Part shown: positions 18,804 to 29,764 of the stretch, one piece after another
Layout: each line of letters starts with the position of its first letter
Numbering within the stretch: position 1 is the stretch's first letter
Assembly (NCBI RefSeq): GCF_019734195.1
Contig: NZ_JAASHM010000008.1
Location: forward strand, 61,276-125,275
Source: Clostridium sp. K13
GTDB taxonomy: Bacteria; Bacillota; Clostridia; Clostridiales; Clostridiaceae
Direction of reading: 5' to 3'
DNA length: 64,000 bases
Made by a program: the position numbers and the translations under genes
Notes under the pieces: model-generated
The model's input: only the letters and a program-made list of their open reading frames with translations
Databases searched by the model: none
Told to the model about the DNA's origin: nothing

Positions 18804-19553
18804 TTATTTAATCAGTGTTAATATCTCTGGTCCATCTGGTAAAATTACAACAGTGTTTTCATAGTGAGCCGAAAGGCTCTTATCTGCTGAGACTACTGTC
18901 CAATCATCACCTAAAGTAGCTACTCTATATGTTCCCATATTAACCATAGGTTCTATAGCTAAAGTCATACCAGCAACTAATTTTGGACCTCGGCCTGGTC
19001 TTCCGAAGTTAGGAATTTCCGGATCCTCATGGACACTTTTTCCTATCCCGTGACCTACGAAATCTCTTACAACTGAGAAACCTGAAGCCTCAACATAGCG
19101 TTGTATTTCATGTGAAATATCAGTTAGTTTATTTCCTACTTTAGCAAACTCCAAACCTTTAAAGAAAGATTCTTCAGTAACTTTTATAAGTTTGTTTGCT
19201 TCTTCTGAAATATTACCTACAGCAAATGTTCTTGCTGCATCACCGTGAAACCCATTAATATGTGCACCACAGTCTACACTAATAATATCTCCCTCTTTTA
19301 ATACATACCCTCCTGGTATTCCATGAACTACTTGCTCATTAACAGATATACATAGTGAAGCAGGAAATCCATAGAGCCCTTTAAATGAAGGTATTGCCCC
19401 ATGCTTAGTTATAAATTCTTCTGCTATCCTATCTAATTCAGCAGTAGTTATCCCTGGTTTAACTTTTGTTTCAACAAGTAGTAGAGTTTCTGCTACTATT
19501 CTTCCTGCAATTCTCATTAGGTCGATTTCTTTATCATTTTTGATAATAATCAT
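18804..19553 (-). CDS. map: Methionine aminopeptidase type I
   Basis: Removes the N-terminal Met from nascent proteins. The 249-residue protein has the metal ligands in DCGAHINGFHGDAARTF (two Asp), GHGIGKSVHEDPEIPNFG (His), and the two glutamates in LAIEPMV and HYENTVVI. There is no N-terminal zinc finger or SH3 extension. The ATG overlaps the adk stop by one base (TAATG), which implies coupled translation. Confidence 0.96.
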   Translation of the reverse strand: MIIIKNDKEIDLMRIAGRIVAETLLLVETKVKPGITTAELDRIAEEFITKHGAIPSFKGLYGFPASLCISVNEQVVHGIPGGYVLKEGDIISVDCGAHINGFHGDAARTFAVGNISEEANKLIKVTEESFFKGLEFAKVGNKLTDISHEIQRYVEASGFSVVRDFVGHGIGKSVHEDPEIPNFGRPGRGPKLVAGMTLAIEPMVNMGTYRVATLGDDWTVVSADKSLSAHYENTVVILPDGPEILTLIK

Positions 19554-20203
19554 TAGTTTGCACTCCCTAAAATATTACAGATACCTTCGAATACTTCATT
19601 AATAGCTTTTGTTCCATCTACTGTGGAAAGTAAGTTTTTCTCTTTATAAAAATCAATCAGTGGTTGTGTTTGTCTTTCATAGACATCTAGTCTCTCTTTT
19701 ACTGTTTCTTCAACATCATCTTTTCTTTGGATAATGTTATCACCACACACATCACAAACTCCATCAACAGTTGGTGGATTAAATTTGATATGATAACTAG
19801 CTCCACATGATAAACAAACTCTTCTTCCTGTCATTCTTTCAAGTATGAAACTGCTAGGTACTTCGATACATAAAGCTGTATCTAAGTTTTCATTTCTTGA
19901 ATCTAAAAACTCTTGTAGAGCTTCTGCTTGAGCAACAGTTCTTGGGAATCCATCTAATAGATAACCATTTTTACAGTCTTCCCATGTTAATCTATCTTTA
20001 ACCATATTTATAGTTACTTCATCTGGTACTAATTGACCATTATCAATATATTGCTTAGCTTCTATTCCTAAAGGGGTTTCTTCTGAAATATTCTTTCTAA
20101 AGATATCCCCAGTAGAAATATGTGGTATAGAGTATCTATTACTAATTGATTTTGCCTGTGTTCCTTTTCCAGCCCCAGGAGGACCTAATAATACTATCTT
20201 CAC
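19553..20203 (-). CDS. adk: Adenylate kinase (zinc-lid form)
   Basis: Interconverts AMP, ADP and ATP. The start is most likely the GTG at 20203 ([16 protein letters not shown], 216 residues). A GGAG lies 9 bases before it, although an in-frame ATG exists five codons upstream. The P-loop is GPPGAGKGT, the AMP-binding site [11 protein letters not shown], and the lid carries four cysteines (CLSCGASYH and CDVCGD) that bind zinc. It sits between secY and map as usual. Confidence 0.96.
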   Translation of the reverse strand: MKIVLLGPPGAGKGTQAKSISNRYSIPHISTGDIFRKNISEETPLGIEAKQYIDNGQLVPDEVTINMVKDRLTWEDCKNGYLLDGFPRTVAQAEALQEFLDSRNENLDTALCIEVPSSFILERMTGRRVCLSCGASYHIKFNPPTVDGVCDVCGDNIIQRKDDVEETVKERLDVYERQTQPLIDFYKEKNLLSTVDGTKAINEVFEGICNILGSAN

Positions 20204-20226
20204 GGGCATCATCTCCATTATAAAAT

Positions 20227-21504
20227 CTATTTTAAGAATCCTTGGTAGTGTCTCATAACTAATTGTGAATCTAATTGTCTAGAGAAATCTAAACCAACTC
20301 CAATTAAAATTAATAGTGACGTTCCACCAAATTGAATTCCACTTAAATCTGTATAATTACTAATTAATATTGGAGTAACAGCAAGTAACGCTGCAAATAA
20401 TCCCCCGATTAGAGATACTTTTGTAAGTACCCTTTCAAAATACTTCTCTGTAGCTTCACCTGGTCTTACACCTGGTACAAAACCTGCAGACTTATGAAGA
20501 TTTTCAGCCATTTCATCTGGTTTAAATGTTATTTGAGTATAGAACCAAGTAAAGAATACTGTTAATACTGCATAACAAAGTGGATACATCCAAGTAGTTT
20601 TATTAAAAATACTATATGGACTTGTTAGTATCCATTGAGACCATCCCTTAGTTGGGAAGAAATTTGCTATTGTTTCAGGGAACATCATTACAGACATTGC
20701 AAATATTATTGCAATAACTGCTGATCCTATTAAACTTAATGGTATATGAGTAGATTGACCTTTCATAACCTTAGCTCCTACAGCCTTACCAGCATATTGG
20801 ATTGGCACCCTTCTCTCTGCTAATGAGAAGTAAATTGTAATTGCTAATAGTGCTAATGCACCAATTAAGAATAATGCTATTTCTATTATAGAAATTTCAC
20901 CTGCGTCTTTTAATGTAAATAATGACATTAAAGTTGTAGGTAATTGAGATACTATATTAACGAATATTAATATTGAAACCCCATTTCCAAATCCTTTTTG
21001 AGTTATTTGGTCACCAAGCCACATACAGAAAGTAGATCCTACTACTAATGAAATTAGTACTACAGCTTTTTGAGCTGCTCCTAATCCTGTTGCTGCACCT
21101 TGTGCTGCAATCATTGAGTAAATTCCTATTGCTAATACAAATCCTATTGCTATAGAAGCGTATCTTGTAATAGATTGAATTTTCTTTCTACCTTCTTCTC
21201 CTTCTTTAGAAAGTTGTTCTAAAGATGGAATTGCAATTGTTAATAATTGCATTATGATTGATGCATTAATATAAGGTGAAACACTTAATGCAAATATACT
21301 AAATTTACTTAAAGCGCCTCCTGATATTAAGTTATAAAACCCAAGTAACCCACCAGAGTTAGTCATTGAGCTTAAATAGCTAGTATCAATTCCAGGAACT
21401 GGAATATGTATTCCTATCCTGAAAATTGCTACTAAAAATATCGTCCATAAAAATCTTTTTCTTAGTTCCGGAACCTTCCAGGCATTACGTAGGGTTGATA
21501 GCAT
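20227..21504 (-). CDS. secY: Protein translocase subunit SecY
   Basis: This is the central channel of the SecYEG translocon. The 425-residue protein has ten predicted membrane segments. It begins [40 protein letters not shown], with the plug region [28 protein letters not shown], and ends [17 protein letters not shown]. It follows rplO by one base. Confidence 0.97.
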   Translation of the reverse strand: MLSTLRNAWKVPELRKRFLWTIFLVAIFRIGIHIPVPGIDTSYLSSMTNSGGLLGFYNLISGGALSKFSIFALSVSPYINASIIMQLLTIAIPSLEQLSKEGEEGRKKIQSITRYASIAIGFVLAIGIYSMIAAQGAATGLGAAQKAVVLISLVVGSTFCMWLGDQITQKGFGNGVSILIFVNIVSQLPTTLMSLFTLKDAGEISIIEIALFLIGALALLAITIYFSLAERRVPIQYAGKAVGAKVMKGQSTHIPLSLIGSAVIAIIFAMSVMMFPETIANFFPTKGWSQWILTSPYSIFNKTTWMYPLCYAVLTVFFTWFYTQITFKPDEMAENLHKSAGFVPGVRPGEATEKYFERVLTKVSLIGGLFAALLAVTPILISNYTDLSGIQFGGTSLLILIGVGLDFSRQLDSQLVMRHYQGFLK

Positions 21505-21505
21505 A

Positions 21506-21946
21506 TTACATCACCTCAACTTTTCCTCCAGCTGCTTCTATCTTCTCAGCCGCTGACTTAGACATTTTACATCCTTGTACAGTTAGGCTCTTTTCTAATG
21601 TTCCGTTTCCTAATATCTTAACTCCGTCTAATACTTTAGATATTACTCTTGTTTCAAGTAATAATTCTGGAGTTACTACTGTGCCGTTTTCGAATATGTT
21701 TAATCTATCAACATTGATAGAAACAATTTTCTTAGCGAAGATATTAGTGAATCCTCTCTTAGGAAGTCTTCTGTATAATGGCATTTGACCACCTTCAAAT
21801 CCTGGTCTAACTCCACCGCCTGATCTAGCGTTTTGTCCTTTTTCACCTTTACCAGCGTTTCTTCCTAAACCTGAACCAGTACCTCTACCAACTCTCTTAG
21901 GAGCTTTTTTGCTACCAGCTGCTGGCTTTAATTCATGAAGTTTCAT
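21506..21946 (-). CDS. rplO: 50S ribosomal protein L15
   Basis: The 146-residue L15 begins [28 protein letters not shown], the glycine- and arginine-rich extension that threads into 23S rRNA. It is followed by [15 protein letters not shown]. It lies between rpmD and secY. Confidence 0.97.
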   Translation of the reverse strand: MKLHELKPAAGSKKAPKRVGRGTGSGLGRNAGKGEKGQNARSGGGVRPGFEGGQMPLYRRLPKRGFTNIFAKKIVSINVDRLNIFENGTVVTPELLLETRVISKVLDGVKILGNGTLEKSLTVQGCKMSKSAAEKIEAAGGKVEVM

Positions 21947-21968
21947 ATCTTAGTGCACCTCCTCTTTA

Positions 21969-22148
21969 TTATACTTCTTCTACTTTTAATAAGTAGTCAA
22001 CTTTGTTGATCATACCTCTGATTTGAGGAGTATCCTCATGCTCTACAGTTTTATTAATCTTTCTTAGACCAAGAGCATTTGCAGTAGCGATATGGTCTTT
22101 CTTTCTGCCTATTAAGCTTTTAACTAAAGTAACCTTTATCTTTGCCAT
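21969..22148 (-). CDS. rpmD: 50S ribosomal protein L30
   Basis: This short gene encodes 59 residues starting [20 protein letters not shown] and ending YLLKVEEV. It has the L30 block [34 protein letters not shown] precedes the ATG. It sits between rpsE and rplO, as in other spc clusters. Confidence 0.95.
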   Translation of the reverse strand: MAKIKVTLVKSLIGRKKDHIATANALGLRKINKTVEHEDTPQIRGMINKVDYLLKVEEV

Positions 22149-22160
22149 TGCGTATACCTC

Positions 22161-22658
22161 CTAACCTAATATTTCTTCTACAGTTTTGCCTCTTAACTTA
22201 GCTATATCTTCAGCTGTTCTTAAGCTTGCTAAACCGTTAATTGTAGCATTTACCATGTTTCTTGGATTGTTTGAACCTAAAGACTTAGCTCTAACGTCCT
22301 TTAATCCTGCTAATTCTAGGACAGCTCTTGCTGGACCTCCAGCGATAACTCCTGTACCTTCTTTAGCTGGCATGATTAAAACTTTACCAGTTCCAAACTT
22401 ACCATATATTTCGTGAGGAACTGTTGTTCCAACTATAGCAACGCTAACCATGTTTTTCTTAGCGTCTTCGATACCTTTTTTAATTGCTTCTGGGATTTCG
22501 ATTGACTTACCCATTCCCACGCCTACGTGTCCGTTCTCATCACCAACAACCACTAATGCGCTGAATCTGAAGTTTCTACCACCCTTAACAACCTTAGTAA
22601 CTCTGTTTATAAAAACAACCTTTTCCTTAAGGTCTAGTGTGCTAGGATCGATTCTCAT
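22161..22658 (-). CDS. rpsE: 30S ribosomal protein S5
   Basis: The 165-residue S5 has the dsRNA-binding-like N domain ([36 protein letters not shown]) and [19 protein letters not shown]. The Lys-Gly-Gly loop, the site of spectinomycin-resistance changes in other species, reads as wild type. Confidence 0.97.
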   Translation of the reverse strand: MRIDPSTLDLKEKVVFINRVTKVVKGGRNFRFSALVVVGDENGHVGVGMGKSIEIPEAIKKGIEDAKKNMVSVAIVGTTVPHEIYGKFGTGKVLIMPAKEGTGVIAGGPARAVLELAGLKDVRAKSLGSNNPRNMVNATINGLASLRTAEDIAKLRGKTVEEILG

Positions 22659-22678
22659 TGATTTCCCTCCTTGTTTGA

Positions 22679-23041
22679 TTAGAATTTTAAGCCTGCTTCT
22701 CTAGCGCTTTCTGCTAATGTTTGAACTCTTCCGTGATATACGTATCCACCTCTGTCGAATACAACTTCAGTAATACCTTTATCTAAAGCTCTCTTAGCAA
22801 CTAGTTCACCAACTAATTTAGCAGCTTCTTTGTTTCCGCCTACTTTAACGTCAACATCTTTATCTAATGTTGAAGCAGATACTAAAGTAACAGCATTTAT
22901 ATCATCTATTATTTGAGCATATATATTCTTTTCACTTCTATATACTGAAAGTCTTGGTCTTTCAGGAGTACCAGAAACTTTCTTACGTACTCTAAGGTGA
23001 CGTTTTGCTCTACTTGCTTTTTTGTCTGCCTTCTTGAACAT
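22679..23041 (-). CDS. rplR: 50S ribosomal protein L18
   Basis: The start is placed at the ATG at 23041 ([25 protein letters not shown], 120 residues), 8 bases after a GGAG. A GTG three codons upstream overlaps the ribosome-binding site. L18 binds 5S rRNA. The C-terminus [26 protein letters not shown] is typical. Confidence 0.96.
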   Translation of the reverse strand: MFKKADKKASRAKRHLRVRKKVSGTPERPRLSVYRSEKNIYAQIIDDINAVTLVSASTLDKDVDVKVGGNKEAAKLVGELVAKRALDKGITEVVFDRGGYVYHGRVQTLAESAREAGLKF

Positions 23042-23060
23042 AAGGTTCACTCCTTCCTAA

Positions 23061-23603
23061 TTATTTCTTACCAGTTTTACCTTCTTTACGTCTGATAACT
23101 TCGCCTTCGAACTTAATTCCTTTACCCTTATATGGTTCAGGTTTTCTCCACTTTCTGATATCAGCAGCAGCAGCACCAACCAATTGCTTATCGATTCCTG
23201 ATATAACTACCTTTGTAGCTGCTGGAGTTTCGAAAGTAATTCCTTCAGCTGGTTCTATTTCAACTGGGTGTGAATATCCTAAGTTCATTACAAGTTTCTT
23301 TCCTTGTAATTGAGCTCTATAACCAACACCGATTAATTCTAGAGTCTTTTGGTATCCCTTTTCAACTCCTATGATCATGTTGTTGATTAATGCTCTAGTT
23401 AAACCGTGAAGAGCTCTATGCTCTTTAACGTCACTAGGTCTTGTAACAACAACTTGGTTGTCTTCAACTACTATATTCATGTCTTTGTCCATAGCCTTAA
23501 CTAATTGCCCTTTAGGTCCTTTTACAGTAACAACGTTATCTTCAGCAACTGTCACTGTAACACCAGCAGGGATAGCTATTGGTAATCTACCTACTCTTGA
23601 CAT
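23061..23603 (-). CDS. rplF: 50S ribosomal protein L6
   Basis: This 180-residue L6 is a two-domain protein near the sarcin-ricin loop. It begins [19 protein letters not shown] and has the C-terminal signature [31 protein letters not shown]. Confidence 0.97.
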   Translation of the reverse strand: MSRVGRLPIAIPAGVTVTVAEDNVVTVKGPKGQLVKAMDKDMNIVVEDNQVVVTRPSDVKEHRALHGLTRALINNMIIGVEKGYQKTLELIGVGYRAQLQGKKLVMNLGYSHPVEIEPAEGITFETPAATKVVISGIDKQLVGAAAADIRKWRKPEPYKGKGIKFEGEVIRRKEGKTGKK

Positions 23604-23668
23604 AACCGCACCTCCTGTATTACTTGTTAGATCTATATGTTAATCTAGTTAATTTTCAAAATTAGTTA

Positions 23669-24067
23669 CTACCAAACGTAGCAAACAACTTCTCCACCTA
23701 AGCCTAATTTTCTAGCTTCTCTGTCTACAACTATACCTTTTGAAGTTGAAATTACAGCGATTCCTAATCCATTAAGAACTCTTGGAACTTCATCTTTCTT
23801 ACAGTATACTCTTAAACCTGGCTTTGATATTCTCTTAATTCCAGTTATAACTCTTTCTTTGTTAGAACCGTACTTAAGTGATAATCTCATCATTGGAACA
23901 ACACCGTCATTATATTCTTCAATATTCTTGATGTATCCCTCTTGTAATAATATATTTGCAACAGCCTTCTTTACGTTTGAAGAAGGAACTTCTACTACTT
24001 CGTGTCTTACAGCATTCGCATTTCTAATACGAGTTAGTAAATCTGCGATAGGATCTGTCATAACCAT
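23669..24067 (-). CDS. rpsH: 30S ribosomal protein S8
   Basis: This 132-residue S8 begins [30 protein letters not shown] and ends [16 protein letters not shown] lies 8 bases before the first ATG. S8 binds the central domain of 16S rRNA and in many bacteria represses the spc cluster. I did not recognise its mRNA target here. Confidence 0.97.
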   Translation of the reverse strand: MVMTDPIADLLTRIRNANAVRHEVVEVPSSNVKKAVANILLQEGYIKNIEEYNDGVVPMMRLSLKYGSNKERVITGIKRISKPGLRVYCKKDEVPRVLNGLGIAVISTSKGIVVDREARKLGLGGEVVCYVW

Positions 24068-24095
24068 TTAATTTGCCTCCTTTCAGTCGTTAGGT

Positions 24096-24281
24096 TTACC
24101 AGCTTGCCTTCTTACAACCAGGAATTTCACCTTTGTAAGCAAGTTCTCTAAAGCATATACGGCAAATACCAAACTTTCTTAATACTGCATGTGGTCTTCC
24201 ACATATTCTGCATCTTGTATAAGCTCTTGTTTTATATTTAGGAGCTTTGCTCCACTTTTCAATAATAGCTTTACGTGCCAC
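24096..24281 (-). CDS. rpsN: 30S ribosomal protein S14, zinc type (61 residues)
   Basis: This is the short S14 with four cysteines ([21 protein letters not shown]) that bind zinc, as in Gram-positive S14 type Z. It lies between rplE and rpsH. Confidence 0.96.
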   Translation of the reverse strand: MARKAIIEKWSKAPKYKTRAYTRCRICGRPHAVLRKFGICRICFRELAYKGEIPGCKKASW

Positions 24282-24296
24282 AGTTTTCCCTCCTTA

Positions 24297-24839
24297 TTAT
24301 TGAGCGAATGGCATTCCAAGGAATCTTAATAATTCTCTTGCTTCTTCGTCAGTCTTTGCAGTTGTAACGAAGATAATATCCATTCCTCTAACCTTATCGA
24401 TTTTATCGTATTCTACTTCTGGGAATATTAATTGTTCTTTAATTCCTAAAGAATAATTTCCTCTTCCATCAAAAGCTCTATCAGAAACTCCTCTGAAGTC
24501 TCTAACTCTTGGAAGAGCTATTGACATTAGCTTATCAGCAAATTCAAACATCTTTGCTCCTCTTAATGTAACTTTACATCCTAATGCCATGTTTTCTCTG
24601 ATCTTAAAGTTAGCAACTGATTTCTTTGCTCTAGTTAAGATTGGTTTTTGTCCTGAGATAAGTTGTAAGTCAGCAACCGCAGATTCTAAAACCTTTTGGT
24701 TATCTTTAGCTTCTCCAACTCCCATATTTATAACGATTTTTTCAAGCTTTGGAACTTCCATGATGTTTTTGTATCCGAACTTTTCTGTCATAGCTTGAAT
24801 TACTTCATTTGTATACTTCTCTTGAAGTCTTGGTGTCAT
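24297..24839 (-). CDS. rplE: 50S ribosomal protein L5
   Basis: This 180-residue protein binds 5S rRNA and reaches the P-site tRNA. Signatures are [51 protein letters not shown] and [26 protein letters not shown]. Confidence 0.97.
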   Translation of the reverse strand: MTPRLQEKYTNEVIQAMTEKFGYKNIMEVPKLEKIVINMGVGEAKDNQKVLESAVADLQLISGQKPILTRAKKSVANFKIRENMALGCKVTLRGAKMFEFADKLMSIALPRVRDFRGVSDRAFDGRGNYSLGIKEQLIFPEVEYDKIDKVRGMDIIFVTTAKTDEEARELLRFLGMPFAQ

Positions 24840-24861
24840 AATTAGTACCTCCTTTCAGATT

Positions 24862-25185
24862 TTAGAATGTTTCTCCACACTTCTTACAAACTCTAACCTT
24901 AGTACCATCTTCTAAGATTTTACTGCTAATTCTTGTAGCATTTTTGCATTTTGTGCAGTATAACATAACTTTTGAGCTATATATAGCTCCTTCTTTTTCT
25001 ATTATTCCACCTTGAGCATTTGCTCTAGTTGGCTTTTGGTGTTTCTTTACTATGTTAACTCCTTGAACAAGAACCTTTCCTGTTTTTGGATATACTTTTA
25101 AAACTTCACCAGTTTTTCCAGCATCTTTACCAGAAATAACTACTACTGTGTCGTTCTTTTTAACGTGTAACTTCAAATTAGCCAC
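24862..25185 (-). CDS. rplX: 50S ribosomal protein L24, with a C-terminal Cys4 motif
   Basis: This is a 107-residue protein with the KOW domain ([37 protein letters not shown]). The C-terminal third carries two CxxC pairs (CTKCKN and CKKCGETF) that look like a zinc ribbon. The E. coli and, as I recall it, B. subtilis proteins lack these cysteines. It starts 50S assembly near the exit tunnel. Confidence 0.95.
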   Translation of the reverse strand: MANLKLHVKKNDTVVVISGKDAGKTGEVLKVYPKTGKVLVQGVNIVKKHQKPTRANAQGGIIEKEGAIYSSKVMLYCTKCKNATRISSKILEDGTKVRVCKKCGETF

Positions 25186-25193
25186 CTCCTCTA

Positions 25194-25562
25194 TTATAGA
25201 ACTTCTGGTGCTAATGATAATATTTTGTTAAATTCTTTATCTCTTAGCTCCCTAGCAACTGGTCCGAAGATACGAGTTCCTCTTGGTTGCTTATCATCTT
25301 TTATTATAACAGCAGCGTTCTCATCAAATTTGATGTATGAACCGTCAGCTCTTCTTAATCCTCTTACTGATCTAACAATAACAGCTTTTACAACGTCACC
25401 TTTTTTAACAACTCCGCCTGGTGTTGCACTTTTAACGCTAGCTACTATTATATCTCCAATGTTACCGAACTTTCTCTTTGATCCGCCTAAAACTCTGATA
25501 CACATAATTTCTTTAGCACCTGAGTTATCTGCTACCTTTAATAAGGTTTGTTGTTGTATCAT
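25194..25562 (-). CDS. rplN: 50S ribosomal protein L14
   Basis: This 122-residue L14 begins [39 protein letters not shown] and ends [14 protein letters not shown]. It is a subunit-interface protein. It lies between rpsQ and rplX. Confidence 0.97.
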   Translation of the reverse strand: MIQQQTLLKVADNSGAKEIMCIRVLGGSKRKFGNIGDIIVASVKSATPGGVVKKGDVVKAVIVRSVRGLRRADGSYIKFDENAAVIIKDDKQPRGTRIFGPVARELRDKEFNKILSLAPEVL

Positions 25563-25594
25563 TGAAATTTACCCTCCTTTCAGTCCTAAAAAGC

Positions 25595-25849
25595 TTATTT
25601 AGCTCTTTCAACTATTTCAACAAGTCTCCATCTCTTATCTTTAGATAATGGTCTAGTTTCCATTATTAATACTCTATCATTCATGTTAGCTTCATTATTT
25701 TCATCATGAGCTTTGAATTTAGTAGTTCTATTCATAGTTTTTCCGTATAGTGGATGTCTTACCTTAGTTTCAACAGCAACTACGATAGTCTTATCCATTT
25801 TATCAGAAACAACTCTACCGATTTTCTTCTTTCTTAATCCTCTTTCCAT
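25595..25849 (-). CDS. rpsQ: 30S ribosomal protein S17
   Basis: This 84-residue OB-fold protein begins [27 protein letters not shown] and contains [21 protein letters not shown]. It lies between rpmC and rplN. Confidence 0.97.
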   Translation of the reverse strand: MERGLRKKKIGRVVSDKMDKTIVVAVETKVRHPLYGKTMNRTTKFKAHDENNEANMNDRVLIMETRPLSKDKRWRLVEIVERAK

Positions 25850-25871
25850 TAGGGGCTACCTCCTTCCAGAT

Positions 25872-26084
25872 TTACTGTTCAAATGCCCTGATCTCTTCTT
25901 CTCTAATGATGGTTTTGATTTGGGCTATAGATTTCTTTACTTCTCTTATTCTCATAGGATTTTCTAATTGTCCTGTAGCTAATTGGAATCTTAAGTTGAA
26001 TAATTCAGCTTTTAATTCTCCTAGCTTAGCAACTAAATCTTGAGGATTATTTGCTCTTAAATCTTTTAATTCTCTAGCCTTCAT
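25872..26084 (-). CDS. rpmC: 50S ribosomal protein L29
   Basis: This 70-residue helical protein, [51 protein letters not shown], sits at the tunnel exit. Its ATG overlaps the rplP stop by one base. Confidence 0.96.
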   Translation of the reverse strand: MKARELKDLRANNPQDLVAKLGELKAELFNLRFQLATGQLENPMRIREVKKSIAQIKTIIREEEIRAFEQ

Positions 26085-26518
26085 TATTCTTCACCACCCA
26101 TTTCCTCAAAATCTCTTCTTGTAACGAATTTACACTTTACAGGAAGTTTGTGTGATGCAAGTCTCATTGCTTCTCTTGCAACTTCTTCGTTAACTCCTGA
26201 TAATTCAAATAATACTCTACCAGGTTTAACTACAGCTACCCAATATTCTGGTGAACCTTTACCAGAACCCATTCTTGTTTCAGCTGGTTTTTCAGTAACT
26301 GGCTTATCTGGGAATACTTTTATCCAAAGTTTTCCTCCTCTTCTAATGTATCTGTTAATTGCTATTCTGGCAGATTCTATTTGGTTACTTGTTATCCATC
26401 CACAAGTTTGCGCTTGGATACCAAAATCTCCATATGCAAGGAAATTACCTCTAGTAGCTTTTCCTTTCATTCTACCACGTTGTACCTTACGATGCTTAAC
26501 TCTTTTAGGCATTAACAT
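26084..26518 (-). CDS. rplP: 50S ribosomal protein L16
   Basis: This 144-residue L16 begins [25 protein letters not shown] and contains [34 protein letters not shown]. It helps place A-site tRNA. The first ATG is kept (GGAGG 9 bases upstream); an in-frame ATG two codons later is also possible. Confidence 0.96.
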   Translation of the reverse strand: MLMPKRVKHRKVQRGRMKGKATRGNFLAYGDFGIQAQTCGWITSNQIESARIAINRYIRRGGKLWIKVFPDKPVTEKPAETRMGSGKGSPEYWVAVVKPGRVLFELSGVNEEVAREAMRLASHKLPVKCKFVTRRDFEEMGGEE

Positions 26519-26536
26519 GATTATATTCCTCCTTTC

Positions 26537-27205
26537 TTACGCGTTAACTTCTTCCTTCTTTTCAACTTTTTTAGTTGGAAGAACTTCTCCATTATAAACC
26601 CAAACTTTAACTCCGATTTTACCGTATGTTGTATCTGCTTCAGCAAATCCATAATCGATATCAGCTCTTAATGTTTGTAGTGGAATTGTTCCTTCGTGAT
26701 ATTGTTCAGTTCTAGCGATTTCAGCTCCGCCTAATCTTCCTGAACAAGCTGTTTTAACACCCTTAGCTCCTAATCTCATAGCTCTTTGGATGCTTTGTTT
26801 CATAGCTCTTCTGAAAGAAACTCTTTTTTCTAATTGAGCAGCAATGTTTTCAGCAACTAATTGAGCGTTTGCTTCAGCATTCTTAACTTCAACTATGTTT
26901 ATTAAAATGTTCTTTCCGTTTACTAATTTAGCAACCTTAGCTTTTAAAGCTTCGATTCCTGCACCACCTTTACCGATAACAACACCTGGTTTAGCAGTAT
27001 ATATATTTAACTTAACTCTTTTAGCTGATCTTTCGATTTCAATCTTAGCGATCCCAGCTGAGAAAAGTTCTTTCTTTACGAATTCTCTTATTTTGTTATC
27101 TTCGATTAAGTTATCTGCAAATGTTCTCTTATCAGCATACCATTTTGCATCCCAACCTTTGATAACTCCAACTCTAAGTCCGTGAGGATGTACTTTTTGA
27201 CCCAC
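26537..27205 (-). CDS. rpsC: 30S ribosomal protein S3
   Basis: This 222-residue S3 has [25 protein letters not shown] at the N-terminus and the KH type II loop [14 protein letters not shown]. The C-terminal domain ends in [27 protein letters not shown]. It forms part of the mRNA entry site. Confidence 0.97.
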   Translation of the reverse strand: MGQKVHPHGLRVGVIKGWDAKWYADKRTFADNLIEDNKIREFVKKELFSAGIAKIEIERSAKRVKLNIYTAKPGVVIGKGGAGIEALKAKVAKLVNGKNILINIVEVKNAEANAQLVAENIAAQLEKRVSFRRAMKQSIQRAMRLGAKGVKTACSGRLGGAEIARTEQYHEGTIPLQTLRADIDYGFAEADTTYGKIGVKVWVYNGEVLPTKKVEKKEEVNA

Positions 27206-27225
27206 TTGTTTTTCCCTCCTTCTTA

Positions 27226-27561
27226 CTAAGCTCTTTCTTTAACTACTACTGTTATATGACTTGTTCTCTTATTGATTCTGAACGCTTTACCGTGGTCCAT
27301 TGGTCTGAATCTCTTTAAAGTTGGACCAGCACCTACGAATGTTTCAGCAACATATAAGTTTTCAACATTTAAGTCATGATTGTTCTCTGCATTTGCAACA
27401 GCTGATTTTAAAACTTTGTTTATAACAACTGCAGCATCTTTTGGAGTGTATTGTAATATAGCGAAAGCCTCGTTAACGTTTTTTCCTCTTATTAAATCAA
27501 GAACAACTCCTACTTTCATTGGAGACATTCTAACATATTTAGCTATAGCTCTAGCTTCCAT
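27226..27561 (-). CDS. rplV: 50S ribosomal protein L22
   Basis: This 111-residue L22 begins [27 protein letters not shown]. Its tunnel loop [29 protein letters not shown] reads as wild type; changes in this loop give macrolide resistance elsewhere. Confidence 0.97.
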   Translation of the reverse strand: MEARAIAKYVRMSPMKVGVVLDLIRGKNVNEAFAILQYTPKDAAVVINKVLKSAVANAENNHDLNVENLYVAETFVGAGPTLKRFRPMDHGKAFRINKRTSHITVVVKERA

Positions 27562-27582
27562 TGGTGTTCCTCCTTTCCCAGA

Positions 27583-27867
27583 TTACTTTCTTTTTCTTGA
27601 TGCTTTTTCGTCGTAATCGTGTCCTCTGTATGTTCTAGTAAGTGCAAATTCTCCTAATTTGTGTCCTACCATATCTTCGCTCACATATACTGGAACGTGT
27701 TTTCTACCATCATGAACAGCGATTGTATGACCAATCATTTGTGGGAAAATTGTTGATGATCTTGACCAAGTCTTAACAACCTTATTTTCACCATTAGCAT
27801 TCATTTCTTCTATCTTCTTTAAAAGTCCTTCGTGTACGAAAGGTCCCTTTTTTATTGATCTACTCAC
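27583..27867 (-). CDS. rpsS: 30S ribosomal protein S19
   Basis: This 94-residue S19 has [23 protein letters not shown] and [28 protein letters not shown]. It lies in the 30S head. A 64-base gap with a long hairpin separates it from rplB. Confidence 0.97.
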   Translation of the reverse strand: MSRSIKKGPFVHEGLLKKIEEMNANGENKVVKTWSRSSTIFPQMIGHTIAVHDGRKHVPVYVSEDMVGHKLGEFALTRTYRGHDYDEKASRKRK

Positions 27868-27900
27868 TATAATTTGCCTCCCTTCATAATCTCTAGGCCC

Positions 27901-27940
27901 AGTAAGCCTGAAGAGAATTAATTCTCTTCAATTACTTACT
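27901..27940 (-). other. Long hairpin at the rplB-rpsS junction
   Basis: A 20-base perfect palindrome (27910-27929, half site GAAGAGAATT) is extended by AGTAAG (27901-27906) with CTTACT (27935-27940). It covers the rplB stop codon (27932-27934). There is no U-tract on the minus strand, so it is not an ordinary terminator. It may protect or process the mRNA. Confidence 0.75.
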
Positions 27941-28765
27941 ATTTCTTCTCTTTATTATGAATCTATCAGAATACTTCTTATTCTTTCTAGTCTTGTATCC
28001 AAGTGCTGGTTTACCCCATGGAGTAACTGGACTTGGTCTACCGATTGGTGATCTACCTTCACCACCACCATGAGGGTGATCGCAAGGGTTCATTACAGAA
28101 CCTCTAACTGTAGGTCTCCATCCCATGTGTCTCTTTCTACCAGCTTTACCAATATTGATAATGTCGTTAGTAGTGTTAGAAACTGTACCGATTGTAGCTT
28201 TACATTCGATTCTTACATATCTCATTTCACCTGAAGGTAATCTTAATGTTGCATAGTTACCTTCTTTAGCCATTAATTGAGCTGAAGTACCTGCTGATCT
28301 AACCATTTGGCCACCTTTACCAGCTTGTAATTCTATATTATGAACAACTGTACCAACTGGCATATCTTTTAATGCTTTTGCATTACCAACTTTGATATCA
28401 GCTTCTGGTCCAGATACGATTGTATCTCCAACCTTTAATCCTACTGGTGCAATGATGTATCTCTTTTCACCATCAGCATATACTACTAAAGCAATGTATG
28501 CTGTTCTGTTTGGATCGTATTCTATAGTAGCAACTTTTGCTGGAATACCATCCTTATTTCTCTTGAAATCTATTATTCTATACTTTCTCTTAGCTCCACC
28601 ACCGTGGTGTCTAACAGTTATTTTACCTTGTGCATTTCTACCACCAGTTTTCTTTAAAGAAACAAGAAGTGATTTCTCTGGGCTGTTTGTAGTTATTTCT
28701 TCAAAACTTGCCATTGTCATTTGTCTTCTTGATGGTGTAGTAGGTCTAAACTTTTTAACTGCCAT
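27932..28765 (-). CDS. rplB: 50S ribosomal protein L2
   Basis: This 277-residue L2 lies near the peptidyl transferase centre. The conserved C-terminal segment [40 protein letters not shown] contains the functional histidine. It lies between rplW and rpsS. Confidence 0.98.
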   Translation of the reverse strand: MAVKKFRPTTPSRRQMTMASFEEITTNSPEKSLLVSLKKTGGRNAQGKITVRHHGGGAKRKYRIIDFKRNKDGIPAKVATIEYDPNRTAYIALVVYADGEKRYIIAPVGLKVGDTIVSGPEADIKVGNAKALKDMPVGTVVHNIELQAGKGGQMVRSAGTSAQLMAKEGNYATLRLPSGEMRYVRIECKATIGTVSNTTNDIINIGKAGRKRHMGWRPTVRGSVMNPCDHPHGGGEGRSPIGRPSPVTPWGKPALGYKTRKNKKYSDRFIIKRRNSK

Positions 28766-28823
28766 GCTAATTCCCTCCTTCTTTAAGCTTATCTGGTATT
28801 TTTACCAATACTTCGCTTTGATA

Positions 28824-29120
28824 TTATTGCATTCCTTCGAAGAATTCAATACCTTTGCTATCTTGAGCTAATGTGATTATAGCTTTCTTTTGGTCAGCTC
28901 TCTTACCAACATGTACGCCCATTCTCTTAGTTTTTCCCATAGTTCTTATTGTTTGAACTTTTTCAACTTTAACGCCGAAAACTTCTTCAACCGCTTTCTT
29001 TATTTGAACTTTGTTAGCGCTCATATGAACTATGAAAGTGTACTTCTTTTCTGCCATTGCAGCCATTGACTTTTCAGTTATAACTGGTTTTCTGATTATA
29101 TCGTGGCTTGTTAACTTCAT
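28824..29120 (-). CDS. rplW: 50S ribosomal protein L23
   Basis: This 98-residue L23 has [47 protein letters not shown]. It is the docking site for trigger factor and SRP at the tunnel exit. Its ATG overlaps the rplD stop by one base. Confidence 0.97.
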   Translation of the reverse strand: MKLTSHDIIRKPVITEKSMAAMAEKKYTFIVHMSANKVQIKKAVEEVFGVKVEKVQTIRTMGKTKRMGVHVGKRADQKKAIITLAQDSKGIEFFEGMQ

Positions 29121-29740
29121 TATGCGTACACCTCCTCAATCTTTGATACAGCATCCTTAGTCATGATTACTTTTGAGTATTTTAATAAATCATAAACGTT
29201 GATGTTGTTAACTGGAAGTACTGCTACTCCTTCTATGTTTCTAGCTGATTTGTAAACTGTTTCGTTTGCTTCAGCAGTAACGATTAATGTCTTCTTAGCA
29301 TTGAAAGCATTTAACATTTTAACAATTTCCTTAGTCTTAGGAGCTTCTAATGTTAAGCTATCTAATACTACCATTTCATCATTTTGAACTTTGCTAGTTA
29401 ATGCTGATAACATAGCAACTCTTCTCATTGATTTTGGTATTGACATTCTGTAATCTCTTGGCTTTGGTGCGAATACAACTCCACCTTTGATCCATTGTGG
29501 TGCTCTGATTGATCCTTGTCTAGCTCTACCAGTTCCCTTTTGTCTCCAAGGCTTGATTCCGCCTCCTCTAACCTCAGCTCTAGTCTTAGCTGATTGAGTT
29601 CCTTGTCTCTTGTTAGCTAATAATGCAACAACTACTTGGTGCATAGCATCTGCATTCACTTCAACAGCGAATACTTTATCATTTAATTGAATATCTTCAA
29701 TTTTATTTCCTTCTTTGTTAAATAATCCTACTGTAGGCAT
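29120..29740 (-). CDS. rplD: 50S ribosomal protein L4
   Basis: This 206-residue L4 has the tunnel loop [35 protein letters not shown]. In E. coli L4 represses the S10 cluster through its leader, so it is one candidate ligand for the structured rpsJ leader in this window. Confidence 0.97.
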   Translation of the reverse strand: MPTVGLFNKEGNKIEDIQLNDKVFAVEVNADAMHQVVVALLANKRQGTQSAKTRAEVRGGGIKPWRQKGTGRARQGSIRAPQWIKGGVVFAPKPRDYRMSIPKSMRRVAMLSALTSKVQNDEMVVLDSLTLEAPKTKEIVKMLNAFNAKKTLIVTAEANETVYKSARNIEGVAVLPVNNINVYDLLKYSKVIMTKDAVSKIEEVYA

Positions 29741-29764
29741 TCTGTCTCCTCCTTTCTAAAGAAA

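Noticed and set aside
26148..26597. Long plus-strand frame opposite rplP
   Set aside because: It lies fully opposite rplP and the end of rpsC, has no ribosome-binding site, and its sequence follows from the codon use of the real genes. The same holds for the other plus-strand frames over ribosomal and rpo genes.
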